From an uncultured Porphyromonadaceae bacterium (GTDB lineage Bacteria; Bacteroidota; Bacteroidia; Bacteroidales; Muribaculaceae): a stretch of DNA of 14,062 nt. Each line of letters opens with the position of its first letter. Positions within the stretch are counted from its first letter, which is position 1. The stretch covers positions 1 to 14,062 of the forward strand of contig USKE01000019.1 in assembly GCA_900555165.1 (NCBI GenBank), given 5' to 3'. A program made the position numbers and the translations under genes. The notes beneath the pieces were generated by a model. It was given only the letters and a program-made list of their open reading frames with translations, searched no databases and had not been told where the DNA came from. Shown in pieces: positions 1 to 7,549 of this stretch.

Positions 1-86
1 TTCTGCTTTTCATGAAGTTGGACTCACTACTTTAGGGTTTAGCGGACAGTAATAAAATTTTTACCGACTGCATACCTTGCAAGCCC

Positions 87-127
87 AAAAAACGGGGCTG
101 CCCCGCCATCACTGCGGCACAGCCCCG
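87..127 (-). terminator. Intrinsic terminator, minus-strand orientation
   Basis: The arms CGGGGCTG (93-100) and CAGCCCCG (120-127) pair perfectly. An inner CCGC/GCGG stem (103-106 with 114-117) continues the hairpin. Read on the minus strand the stem is followed at once by six T (A-run at 87-92), the classic intrinsic terminator layout. On the plus strand the flank is AAACAATCG, with no T-run. It lies about 420 nt after the GH3 stop, so it may be a backup terminator for the PUL or serve a minus-strand transcript that starts between 128 and 455. Confidence 0.7.
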
Positions 128-323
128 AAACAATCGTGCGTCACCGACGCACTTCCTCAGTAATTAACTGTGTAATCACAAAGAGGGTTGATGCCCGTGC
201 CCTCCGTCATCAAAAGACAGGCACGACATCTGAATAAATCCATTAATTCCAAAAACATGAATTGACAGTGCAAGAACGTCAGAAAAAAGATTTCATAATG
301 ATGAAAAGACCTGAATTGCAAAC

Positions 324-365
324 AACCGGTAAAAATTATTTTATCATTACCGATTTCGACCGGTT
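324..365. repeat. Inverted repeat AACCGGT / ACCGGTT
   Basis: AACCGGT at 324-330 is the exact reverse complement of ACCGGTT at 359-365, separated by an AT-rich 28-bp spacer. A competing inner pairing CGGTAA/TTACCG lies inside the same stretch. It could be a protein-binding dyad or a weak hairpin. No gene start is visible that it clearly controls. Confidence 0.35.
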
Positions 366-379
366 ATTAAAACAAAAGA

Positions 380-419
380 GATTCTATCGTGATAAAAATG
401 CAAGATTCTTATCGTGATA
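380..419. repeat. Tandem direct repeat with TATCGTGATA near-dyads
   Basis: GATTCTATCGTGATA (380-394) recurs as GATTCTTATCGTGATA (404-419), differing by a single inserted T, with a spacing of 24-25 bp. Each copy contains TATCGTGATA, a near-palindrome (8 of 10 positions symmetric). Two similar dyads about two and a half helical turns apart look like paired operator sites. No flanking promoter or gene is recognised, so the role is unknown. Confidence 0.4.
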
Positions 420-455
420 CGCAATTTGTGCGAGTTCTGAATTTTGGTTGTTTAG

Positions 456-500
456 CGGATTACGGTGCGCCGTGCGCCTGCATTGGCGCACCGTAATCCG
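456..500 (-). terminator. Strong 16-bp hairpin just downstream of the GH3 gene
   Basis: The arms CGGATTACGGTGCGCC (456-471) and GGCGCACCGTAATCCG (485-500) are perfect reverse complements around a 13-nt loop. In the operon transcript the stem begins about 49 nt after the GH3 stop codon. On the minus strand it is followed by CTAAACAACCAAAATTC, with no U-run, so it is not a textbook Rho-independent terminator. It may block 3' exonucleases, end the mRNA with help, or act together with the downstream terminator at 87-127. Confidence 0.5.
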
Positions 501-548
501 TGCTTATATGATATAGCTATGAAAAACAGGTACGTTTTTCAGGGTCGG

Positions 549-2870
549 TTATTTCAGGGTGAAGGTGCCTTTGAGGCCCTGGGCGCAGTTCGGACCGATG
601 AAGAGGTCGAAGTCACCCGGCTCGTTGCCGTAGACAAGGTCAAAGTTATAGAACTTGAGCATGTCGGGGGTGATGTCGAATTTCACGGTGCGGCTCTCGC
701 CCGGTTTCAGCGTCACGCGCTCGAAACCTTTGAGCTCTCTGACGGGGCGCGATACCGAACCAACAAGGTCGCGGATATAGAGCTGTACGGTCTCGGTGGC
801 CTCGCGTTTGCCGGTGTTGGTGAGTTTGACAGAGGCGGTGATGGTGCCGTCCTGTGTCATCTCGTTCGACGAGAGTGCCAGGTCGCTGTAATAGAATGTG
901 GTGTACGTCAGACCATAACCGAAGGGATAGAGCGGTGAGTTGGGCACATCGAGGTACGACGAGCGGAACTTCACGAACTCGTCTGTGCCCTCGGGGAGCG
1001 GACGGCCGGTGTTCAGGTGGTTGTAGAAAATCGGGAGCTGGCCAACGTTGCGCGGCATCGACATTGTGAGACGGCCCGAGGGAGATACGTCACCGAAAAC
1101 CACATCGGCGATAGCATCGCCGGTCTCCGAACCGCCGAACCATACATTGAGGATGGCGGGCACATGCTCGCTTTCCCATGTCATCACGGTCGGACGGCCC
1201 GAGAAGTTCAGCATCACGACAGGCTTGCCGGTGGCAAGAAGAGCCTCCATGAGACGTTTCTGCGTGTCTGGCAGGTCAAGTTCGGTGCGCGAGGTTGCCT
1301 CACCCGAATATTCCGACGATTCGCCCATAGCGGCGACGATCACGTCGGCCTGCGCGGCGATGGCAAGAGCCTCGTCAAGCATCTCTTTCTCTGAACGCGG
1401 GTCGCGCATCTCGCGGCCGAACATGGTCACGTCAGCCTCAAGTTTCGGATCAGACACCACATTACAGCCTTTGGCGTAAAGCACCTCGGCCTTGTCGCCC
1501 ACGGCATCTTTCAGACCCTGGAACACGGTCTTGTACTTGTCAGATGCGGCAGCCACGGCCCATGTGCCGGGCATGTTGGCGGCAGTATTGGCCAGCGGGC
1601 CGACGAGGGCGATTTTCCCCTTCTTCTCGAGCGGGAGGATATTACCCTCGTTTTTCAGGAGCACGAAACTCTTGGTGGCGGCGCGGCGAGCCTCAGCGCG
1701 GTGCTCGGGCGTGTAGATGTCGGTCTTCTCACGCGAGAGGTCAAGATATTTGTAGGGATCCTGGAAAAGACCGAGTTTCCATTTGGCCTCGAGGATGCGG
1801 CGCACGGCACGGTCAACGTCGGTCATCGACACGCGGCCCTTCTCAAGAGCGCCGCCGATGGTGCCGGTAAAGCCTTCGGCCACCATATCCATGTCGACAC
1901 CGGCCTTCAGGGCGAGTACCGACACATCCTCCATATCGCCCATGCCATGGGCCATCATCTCCATGATGCCGGTGTAGTCGGTGACCACGAAACCGTCAAA
2001 ACCCCACTGCTCGCGCAGCACGTCGGTCAGGAGCCACTTGTTGCCGGTGGCGGGAACGCCGTCGATTGTGTTGAACGACGCCATGTATGACCCTGCGCCT
2101 GCAAGCACGCCGGCCTGATAGGGTGGGAAATAGTCGTTATACATGCGCTGGCGTGACATGTCGACCGTATTGTAGTCGCGGCCGGCCTCAGGAGCGCCGT
2201 AGAGTGCGAAGTGCTTGACGCACGACATGATTTCGTCGGGACGGGTGAGATTGCCCTGATACCCCTTGACCATGGCCTGGCAGATAAGCGCACCCAGATA
2301 GGGGTCTTCGCCGTTGCCCTCGGAAACGCGGCCCCAGCGGGCGTCGCGCGAGATGTCGACCATCGGCGAGAATGTCCAGCAGATACCCGAGGCAGATGCC
2401 TCGATGGCGGCGATACGGGCCGAAAGCTCGATTTCATCCATATCCCAGGTCATCGACATGCCCAGGGGGATGGGGAACACTGTCTCGTAGCCGTGAATCA
2501 CATCCATGCCGAAGATCAGGGGTATGCCGAGGCGTGATTCCTCAACGGCCACTCGCTGCAGGTCCTTGATCTTTGCGGCGCCCTTGATGTTGAACACACC
2601 GCCTACTTCACCTTTCACGACACGTCCGCCGATATTGCTGCTCTTGGCCTGGCCGGTGACGATGTCGTCGGCGCCGGGGAGGTTGAGCTGTCCGAGTTTC
2701 TCGGCAAGCGTCATTTCAGACATCAGTGTGTCGATAAAGCCTTTCATGGTAGCGCCGGGAGCCGGCATGGCGGCCTTCACCGGGGCTTTGCCGCGTGACT
2801 TCTTCTTTGCCGCGCCCGCAGCGGGGGCGAGCAGGGCGAGAGCCAGGGCTGAGATAATCAGTTTTTTCAT
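549..2870 (-). CDS. bglX: GH3 beta-glucosidase, periplasmic, BglX-like
   Basis: A 773-residue glycoside hydrolase family 3 exo-beta-glucosidase with the usual three-part BglX layout. Residues 1-20 are a Sec signal peptide ending AAGA, with no lipobox, so the enzyme is probably periplasmic. The TIM-barrel domain spans roughly 45-385 and holds the KHF motif (219-221), GEDP (187-190) and the expected nucleophile Asp298 in FVVTDYTG. The alpha/beta sandwich domain (about 400-605) carries the likely acid/base Glu524 in YSGEATSR. A fibronectin-III-like domain fills about 650-760. Retaining GH3 enzymes release glucose from non-reducing ends. Placed behind two GH144 genes, this one probably cleaves sophorose and short beta-1,2-gluco-oligosaccharides, as reported for GH3 enzymes in comparable Bacteroides loci. 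It is last in the operon, 37 bp after the GH144 stop. Family assignment is near certain. Linkage specificity is inferred, since GH3 also covers beta-1,3, beta-1,4 and xylosidase activities. Confidence 0.95.
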   Translation of the reverse strand: MKKLIISALALALLAPAAGAAKKKSRGKAPVKAAMPAPGATMKGFIDTLMSEMTLAEKLGQLNLPGADDIVTGQAKSSNIGGRVVKGEVGGVFNIKGAAKIKDLQRVAVEESRLGIPLIFGMDVIHGYETVFPIPLGMSMTWDMDEIELSARIAAIEASASGICWTFSPMVDISRDARWGRVSEGNGEDPYLGALICQAMVKGYQGNLTRPDEIMSCVKHFALYGAPEAGRDYNTVDMSRQRMYNDYFPPYQAGVLAGAGSYMASFNTIDGVPATGNKWLLTDVLREQWGFDGFVVTDYTGIMEMMAHGMGDMEDVSVLALKAGVDMDMVAEGFTGTIGGALEKGRVSMTDVDRAVRRILEAKWKLGLFQDPYKYLDLSREKTDIYTPEHRAEARRAATKSFVLLKNEGNILPLEKKGKIALVGPLANTAANMPGTWAVAAASDKYKTVFQGLKDAVGDKAEVLYAKGCNVVSDPKLEADVTMFGREMRDPRSEKEMLDEALAIAAQADVIVAAMGESSEYSGEATSRTELDLPDTQKRLMEALLATGKPVVMLNFSGRPTVMTWESEHVPAILNVWFGGSETGDAIADVVFGDVSPSGRLTMSMPRNVGQLPIFYNHLNTGRPLPEGTDEFVKFRSSYLDVPNSPLYPFGYGLTYTTFYYSDLALSSNEMTQDGTITASVKLTNTGKREATETVQLYIRDLVGSVSRPVRELKGFERVTLKPGESRTVKFDITPDMLKFYNFDLVYGNEPGDFDLFIGPNCAQGLKGTFTLK

Positions 2871-2907
2871 ATATTTGTCAGTTACTGAGGTTCCAGTGGT
2901 TTATGAG

Positions 2908-4350
2908 TTACTGAGTGATTGCGGGTGAGGTAAAGCCGAGTTTCTTGAGGCCCTGCTGAATCTCGGGCGCGCCCATAAAGAGTTTCCAGAGCATGCCGGT
3001 GCGGTGATTCTCGATCATCGGGGCAATAGTGAGCTGGTCGATGGCAAGATAGCGCGGCAAAGTCCAGTTCTCCTGCTCCGAGAAAGCATCGTAGAAACCG
3101 TATTTGCCCCAGATCCAGTCGCCCTTCTTATAGAATCCCTTGAGGGCGGCCATAGATTCGTCGGGTGTGTAGGGGAACGATGACAGCGCGGCAGTCGGGG
3201 TGATTACGCCACGGTCGTTGGTGGGGCAGTGTGCCGTGTAGCCCTGGGGCGTGTAGCTTGCCGTCAGGCCCCAACAGTCGGGACCATAGCCCTTATACCC
3301 CTTGGGATTCTCAACGCAGTATTTGTAATCGATGAGAGCGTGGTTTTTGTTAAGCTCCCAGTAGTCGCCGTATTGATCCTTGAGGCCGCGGGGGTCGAGG
3401 CCGATCCACGAGTAGTGGGCCCAGAAGAGCGGGCCGCCCATCTCCTGGGCGCCGTTATGTTTCAGCACCAGAGGCAGACCGTAGGCTTTCTTGTCAGACA
3501 CGATGCCGCCCGAACGTGCCCAGCCTTTGTGGTAGCTACACGCCAACGGGCCCCAGCTTTTGGGGTGGGCGCCAGCCGATACGGGGTGTGTCGGCGACGA
3601 TGCGGCGAGTATATAAGTTATGAGGCATTCGTTGTAGCCTTCGAGGGGGAAGTTCATCTCCCACTCGTAATCGGGCGACCAGTGCCAGTAGATCACATCC
3701 TGACCGCCGCGGGTGTACCAGTCGAATTCCATCTCTTTCCAGAGCTTGTCAATGTCGGCGGCGAGGTTCTTCTCGGCCTCGTTGCCGTTCTTGAAATATT
3801 CGCGTGTCATCAGCAGGCCAGACATCAGGAACGAGCTTTCCACCAGGTCACCCCCGTTATCTTTCTTGCCGAAAGGTTTTGTGTGGCCGGTCTCACCGTT
3901 GATCCAGTGGCTCCAGACGCCATGGTAGCGGTCGGCTTTGCCGAGGAAGTCAACGATTTTCTGCAGGCGTGCCACGCCCTCTTCACGCGGGATGAAACCG
4001 CGGTCGATGCCAACGAGCAGCCCGGCGATACCGAAACCCGAGCCGCCGGTGGTGACGATGTTGCTGTCGTTTTCGGGATAATTGTTGTCGAGGTGTATGC
4101 GCTCGCGTGCCAGGCCGGAATTGGTTTCGGCACCGTCCCACATATAATTGAGGTGGGCTTTCTGGATATAGTCGAGGAATTCCTCGTCGGATGCGAACGA
4201 ATCGGGACGCTGTTCGCCATCTTTTGCCAAGACTGTGGGCGTGGATGTTTCGGCCTCAGGAGCGGCCGCTTTTTTCTTACAGCTGCAGACTCCAAGACCA
4301 AGAGCCATGACAACAGCTACAGACAACGCCGGGACAAAATGTTTCTTCAT
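2908..4350 (-). CDS. GH144-family lipoprotein (second copy), putative beta-1,2-glucan hydrolase
   Basis: 480 residues. The N-terminus is a lipoprotein-type signal with two cysteines (Cys22, Cys24). Cys24 fits the lipobox better and is followed by KKK rather than acidic residues, so display on the cell surface looks unlikely and an outer-membrane, periplasm-facing position is favoured (inference). Residues about 50-475 form one GH144/Pfam 'glycoamylase' (alpha/alpha)6-type domain: DLVESSFL (168-175), YWHWSPDY (221-228), GYNECL (238-243), GPLFWAHYSWIGLDPR (306-321), NPKGYKGYGPDCWGL (348-362), and the C-terminal signature around IENHRTG (446-452). It is about three quarters identical by eye to the upstream GH144. 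The main differences are an extra segment of about 10 residues near 261-271 (HPKSWGPLAC) and two extra residues near 301. GH144 includes endo-beta-1,2-glucanases and an exo sophorose-releasing type, and which this is cannot be read from sequence. The start lies 30 bp after the upstream stop. Confidence 0.9.
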   Translation of the reverse strand: MKKHFVPALSVAVVMALGLGVCSCKKKAAAPEAETSTPTVLAKDGEQRPDSFASDEEFLDYIQKAHLNYMWDGAETNSGLARERIHLDNNYPENDSNIVTTGGSGFGIAGLLVGIDRGFIPREEGVARLQKIVDFLGKADRYHGVWSHWINGETGHTKPFGKKDNGGDLVESSFLMSGLLMTREYFKNGNEAEKNLAADIDKLWKEMEFDWYTRGGQDVIYWHWSPDYEWEMNFPLEGYNECLITYILAASSPTHPVSAGAHPKSWGPLACSYHKGWARSGGIVSDKKAYGLPLVLKHNGAQEMGGPLFWAHYSWIGLDPRGLKDQYGDYWELNKNHALIDYKYCVENPKGYKGYGPDCWGLTASYTPQGYTAHCPTNDRGVITPTAALSSFPYTPDESMAALKGFYKKGDWIWGKYGFYDAFSEQENWTLPRYLAIDQLTIAPMIENHRTGMLWKLFMGAPEIQQGLKKLGFTSPAITQ

Positions 4351-4380
4351 GATGCGGAGTAGGTAATAGTATTGTTGAGG

Positions 4381-5820
4381 TTAGATTACTGGCGAGGTGA
4401 AACCGAGTTTCTTCAGGCCCTCCTTGATCTCGGGGGCACCCATGAACAGGCGCCAGAGCAGGCCGGTGCGGTAATTCTCGATCATAGGGGCGATGGTCAG
4501 CTGGTCGATTGCAAGGTAGCGGCGGGGTGCCCAGCTCTTTTCCATCGAGAATGCGTCATAGAATCCGTATTTACCCCAGATCCATACATCCTTTTCCCAG
4601 AACCCCTTCAGGGCAGCCATTGATTCCTCGGGTGTGTAGGGGAACGACGACAGCGCGGCTGTGGGGGTTATCACACCCTTGTCGTTGTCAGGGCAGTGAG
4701 CCGAATATCCATCGGGCGAGTAGCTGGCTGTCAGACCCCAGCAGTCGGGGCCGTAGCCTTTGTACCCCTTTGGATTGGCGATGCAATACTGATAATTTAT
4801 AAGAGCATGGTTGCGAACCACGTCCCAGTAATTCACATACTGGTCCCTGAGGTCGCGCGGATCAAGGCCTATCCACGAATAGTGTGCCCAGAAGAGCGGA
4901 CCGCCCATGCCGTGGCCATGGTTGACAACAAGGGGTATGCCGTAGGCCGACATGTTGCTCCTGATATTGCCGCCAGAGGCCCAGCCCTGGTCATAGACTT
5001 CGGCAGATACCGGATGTGTAGGCGATGATGCGGCGAGAATATATGCCATCAGGCACTCGTTATAGCCGCGAATGGGCATGTTCATCTTCCAAAGGTAATC
5101 GGGCGACCAATGCCAGTAAAGTACCTTCTCGCCGCTTTTGGTGAACCAGTCGAATTCCATCTCCCTCCAGAGCTTGTCGATGTCTGCGGCGAGTTTCATC
5201 TCGTCATCGTTACCGTTCTTGAAATATTCGCGCACGATGAGCAGACCCTGCATAAGGAACGAGCTCTCGACAAGGTCAGCGCCGTTGTCTTCTGTGCTGA
5301 ACGGTTTCACCTTGCCGGTGTTGCCGTCGATCCAGTGGGGCCATACGCCGTGAAAACGGTCGGCCTTACCCAGGAAGTTCACAATTTTCTGCAGGCGCGC
5401 CACACCTTCGGCACGCGCGATGAAACCGCGCTCAATAGCCACGACCAGACCGGCGATGCCGAAACCAGAGCCACCGGTGGTGACAATGTGCAGGTCAGAC
5501 TGAGCGGCACCCTGGTCGAGATGAATGCGCTCGGGGGCGAGCCCTGAATTCTTATTGGCGCCATCCCACATATAGTTGAGGTGGGCTTTCTGTATGAAAT
5601 CGAGCATTTCGTCGTCAGATGCAAACGACTGTGGGCGCGACATGTCGCCAATCGGGGTCGAGGGCTGGTCGTCACCGCCCGGCTGCTCGGGCACATCGGG
5701 TTTTTCCTCCGGTGTTGGGTTCACGGGGGGCGCGGGTTCGTTATCCTCGCCACAGCTTGTGGCGACAAAGCCCAGCATGACCACTGCAAACGCAGAGAGA
5801 AGGTATTTCTTGAAGTTCAT
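4381..5820 (-). CDS. GH144-family lipoprotein (first copy), putative surface beta-1,2-glucanase
   Basis: 479 residues from the ATG at 5820. An in-frame extension to 5844 would need TTG and would push the lipoprotein signal inward, so I reject it. The signal ends at Cys23 and is followed by GEDNE, an acidic stretch of the kind linked to surface export of Bacteroidetes lipoproteins. A Pro/Asp/Glu-rich linker (about 24-55) then carries the catalytic domain away from the membrane. The GH144 domain (about 60-479) has DLVESSFL (173-180), YWHWSPDY (225-232), GYNECL (242-247), GPLFWAHYSWIGLDPR (297-312), NPKGYKGYGPDCWGL (339-353) and IENYRTG (437-443). Automatic pipelines often call this family 'glucoamylase' after its Pfam name, but characterized GH144 enzymes cut beta-1,2-glucan. 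Likely role: initial cleavage of the polymer at the cell surface to feed SusCD. It follows a 190-bp gap containing a terminator-like hairpin. The family call is firm; the location and endo mode are inferred. Confidence 0.92.
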   Translation of the reverse strand: MNFKKYLLSAFAVVMLGFVATSCGEDNEPAPPVNPTPEEKPDVPEQPGGDDQPSTPIGDMSRPQSFASDDEMLDFIQKAHLNYMWDGANKNSGLAPERIHLDQGAAQSDLHIVTTGGSGFGIAGLVVAIERGFIARAEGVARLQKIVNFLGKADRFHGVWPHWIDGNTGKVKPFSTEDNGADLVESSFLMQGLLIVREYFKNGNDDEMKLAADIDKLWREMEFDWFTKSGEKVLYWHWSPDYLWKMNMPIRGYNECLMAYILAASSPTHPVSAEVYDQGWASGGNIRSNMSAYGIPLVVNHGHGMGGPLFWAHYSWIGLDPRDLRDQYVNYWDVVRNHALINYQYCIANPKGYKGYGPDCWGLTASYSPDGYSAHCPDNDKGVITPTAALSSFPYTPEESMAALKGFWEKDVWIWGKYGFYDAFSMEKSWAPRRYLAIDQLTIAPMIENYRTGLLWRLFMGAPEIKEGLKKLGFTSPVI

Positions 5821-5940
5821 GGAAATTATCGTTGAGGATTGCAAATTATTCGTTTATTCAGCCGAGTATTAAACGGAATTAATTGTCTTATAGTCTCTTA
5901 TGAGGTTATATATAATGTTAAAAAACATGTTGGAAAGGTT

Positions 5941-5978
5941 AAAAAGAAGGCAGTAGGCCGGCCGTGACCGGCCTACTG
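5941..5978 (-). terminator. Intra-operon intrinsic terminator or attenuator after susD
   Basis: CAGTAGGCCGG (5951-5961) pairs perfectly with CCGGCCTACTG (5968-5978) around a 6-nt loop. Downstream on the minus strand comes CCTTCTTTTT (complement of 5941-5950), a usable U-tract. It starts about 33 nt after the susD stop and precedes the two GH144 genes and GH3. Partial termination here would make SusC/SusD transcripts more abundant than enzyme transcripts. I see no convincing TTTG/TAnnTTTG promoter in 5821-5940 (only a degenerate TAATTTG near 5841-5847), so the enzymes probably depend on readthrough. Confidence 0.75.
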
Positions 5979-6010
5979 CTCAATATTATCATATATATTT
6001 CAGCCGGAAA

Positions 6011-7525
6011 TTACTTCTGGGCAAGAGCCTCTTCGAGCGAGGTGAACGGCTCGTATTTCAGGGTCACTGCCAGAGTCTCCTGCTCGGTGGGGATGGGATA
6101 GTAGGCAAGAGCCTCGCTCCATCCGCGAGAACCAAGCACTGAGGCGGCCTCGCCTGTGCGAACCAGATCACAGTAGTGTTCGCCCCACTCGCCGCAGAAT
6201 TCCATACGGCGCTCGTCGAGGATCTGCTGCACGGTCACGCCTGAGAGTTCGGGCATATTGGCGCGGCTGCGTACCAGGTTGAAAGGAGCATCGCCGTTCT
6301 GGCTCTGGCGAACCTTGGCCTCGGCGTTCATCAGCAGAACATCGGCGTAACGCATGATTCGCACGTTGTTGTTCTGTCCGTAACCGGTGCGGCCCGGGGT
6401 GAGCTGGTTGATGGGCAGGTAATGCTTGCCGTTCCATACAGAGGTGTTCAGCGGATTGCCGGGCATGCCCACTGCGTCGCCGTCGCGTGTTGTCGTGCCG
6501 CCGCGGAGGAACGAAGTCTCGTCGCGGACAGTCTCGCCACGTGCTGCGGCCCACTGGAGGAACGTGTCATAATAACCCTGGAAGGTCCAGCCACCTACGT
6601 TGAGGCCCAGAGTGGCGTTCGACAGCGACGGGCCTGTGCAGGCGAAGAACTGGTCGACGCCGACATATTCGCCGTCGCCCACGCCGAAGTCAGATACCTG
6701 GCACTCCATCAGCGACTCGTTGCAGAGACGTCCGGGAATCTTGAACAGCTCATAGAAATCATTGTAGAGCTCGAATTTGCGCGATTCGATAATGGCGTTG
6801 GTGAGTTCGGCAACCTTGGCATAATCCTTTTTGTAGAGATTTACCTTGGCGGCAAGTGCCATTGCCGAGTAGCCCGAGAAAGCACCGATATGCTCCATCT
6901 CGTTGGGGCGCACCAACGGAGTGTTGTCCATGGCATACTGCAGATCCTGAAGGATGTACTCCCATACGACCTCTTTCTTCGAGGGACGCAGGTTCGACTG
7001 CTCGTTGTATGTCATGATGGTGACGTCGCCGAACATCTGGGTCAGACGGAAGTAGGCCAGCGCGCGGATGGTACGCACCTCGCCGCAGTAACTGCGGTAC
7101 TTCTTCATGTCAGCGTCGTTCTTGATATTGGCGGCATAGGCGTCAAGCGACTCAAGGGCGCGGTTGCAGACCTTGACCATACCGTAATACTGTTTCCACA
7201 TCTCGTTGGTGCCCCACCACGAGGGGTTGTAGACATATTTGTCCATAGCCACCAGGTCACCCTGGTCGTCGACACGGCCCGACCAGATGTCGCCGTCGCG
7301 CATGTTGGTGAGCAGGTTGATGATCCAGTGCATGTTGCCTGTGCGGATCTTTGCGTAGCAGCCTGATACGGGCTGGTACATGTCAGAGATGTTGGTGTAG
7401 TCGACATCCTCCGAGGGGACGGTGTTTTCCGGCTCGATGTCGAGGTAGTCGCATGCTGTGAATGCTCCGGCAGCCAACACGACCGCAGCGGTTGCGAATA
7501 TGTTTTTAATGAATTTCATTTTCAT
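6011..7525 (-). CDS. susD: SusD/RagB-family glycan-binding outer-membrane lipoprotein
   Basis: 504 residues. The N-terminal signal ends in a lipobox with Cys25 (AFTAC), followed by DYLDIEPEN, the usual acidic start of mature SusD proteins. This supports anchoring in the outer leaflet. SusD lipoproteins form the lid over the SusC barrel and capture oligosaccharides. The helical TPR-like body includes VRTIRALAYFRLTQMFGDV (150-168). The C-terminal RagB/SusD signature is clear: RYADVLLMNAEA (392-403), ERRMEF (438-443) and YYPIPTEQ (475-482). Several Trp/Tyr residues in 100-115 and 310-325 could stack on sugars, but no binding site can be assigned. It starts 24 bp after the SusC stop, the standard susC-susD coupling. 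An in-frame ATG two codons downstream (7519) is an equally possible start with no effect on the mature protein. Ligand inferred from the neighbours: beta-1,2-gluco-oligosaccharide. Confidence 0.95.
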   Translation of the reverse strand: MKMKFIKNIFATAAVVLAAGAFTACDYLDIEPENTVPSEDVDYTNISDMYQPVSGCYAKIRTGNMHWIINLLTNMRDGDIWSGRVDDQGDLVAMDKYVYNPSWWGTNEMWKQYYGMVKVCNRALESLDAYAANIKNDADMKKYRSYCGEVRTIRALAYFRLTQMFGDVTIMTYNEQSNLRPSKKEVVWEYILQDLQYAMDNTPLVRPNEMEHIGAFSGYSAMALAAKVNLYKKDYAKVAELTNAIIESRKFELYNDFYELFKIPGRLCNESLMECQVSDFGVGDGEYVGVDQFFACTGPSLSNATLGLNVGGWTFQGYYDTFLQWAAARGETVRDETSFLRGGTTTRDGDAVGMPGNPLNTSVWNGKHYLPINQLTPGRTGYGQNNNVRIMRYADVLLMNAEAKVRQSQNGDAPFNLVRSRANMPELSGVTVQQILDERRMEFCGEWGEHYCDLVRTGEAASVLGSRGWSEALAYYPIPTEQETLAVTLKYEPFTSLEEALAQK

Positions 7526-7549
7526 GATGATTTAAAAGGTCGGCAAATG

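Larger units (their letters stand above)
1..455. other. Non-coding region downstream of the PUL, no gene supported
   Basis: I see no convincing coding region here on either strand. The stretch is AT-rich from about 230 to 450. It holds a GC-rich hairpin with a T-run on the minus strand (87-127), a weak imperfect hairpin near 191-231, an inverted repeat AACCGGT/ACCGGTT (324-330 and 359-365), and a tandem direct repeat containing the near-dyad TATCGTGATA (380-419). The 10-mer GTTTAGCGGA occurs at 37-46 and again at 450-459. Short open stretches touch the left edge but cannot be judged. I found no TTTG/TAnnTTTG promoter pair here. Confidence 0.6.

Noticed and set aside
1-52. Possible end or start of a gene at the left edge
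   Set aside because: A plus frame stays open to a stop at 50-52 and a minus-strand ATG lies at 13, but each leaves too few residues to recognise anything.
191-231. Imperfect hairpin GATG-CCC-GTGCC with GGCAC-GA-CATC
   Set aside because: The stem is interrupted and the loop is large, with no T-run on either side, so it is weaker than the nearby hairpins and may be chance.
3229-4362. A 377-codon open frame on the plus strand opposite the second GH144
   Set aside because: It is antisense to a gene with clear family motifs throughout and has no recognisable domain. A matching but shorter frame appears opposite the first GH144, as expected from shared codon use.
4381-5844. Longer start for the first GH144 at 5844
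   Set aside because: The extension would begin with TTG and put eight residues ahead of a good lipoprotein signal. The ATG at 5820 begins the signal normally.
6422-7366. A 314-codon open frame on the plus strand within susD
   Set aside because: It lies wholly antisense to the SusD-like gene, has no known motif and reads as the complement of the real coding frame.
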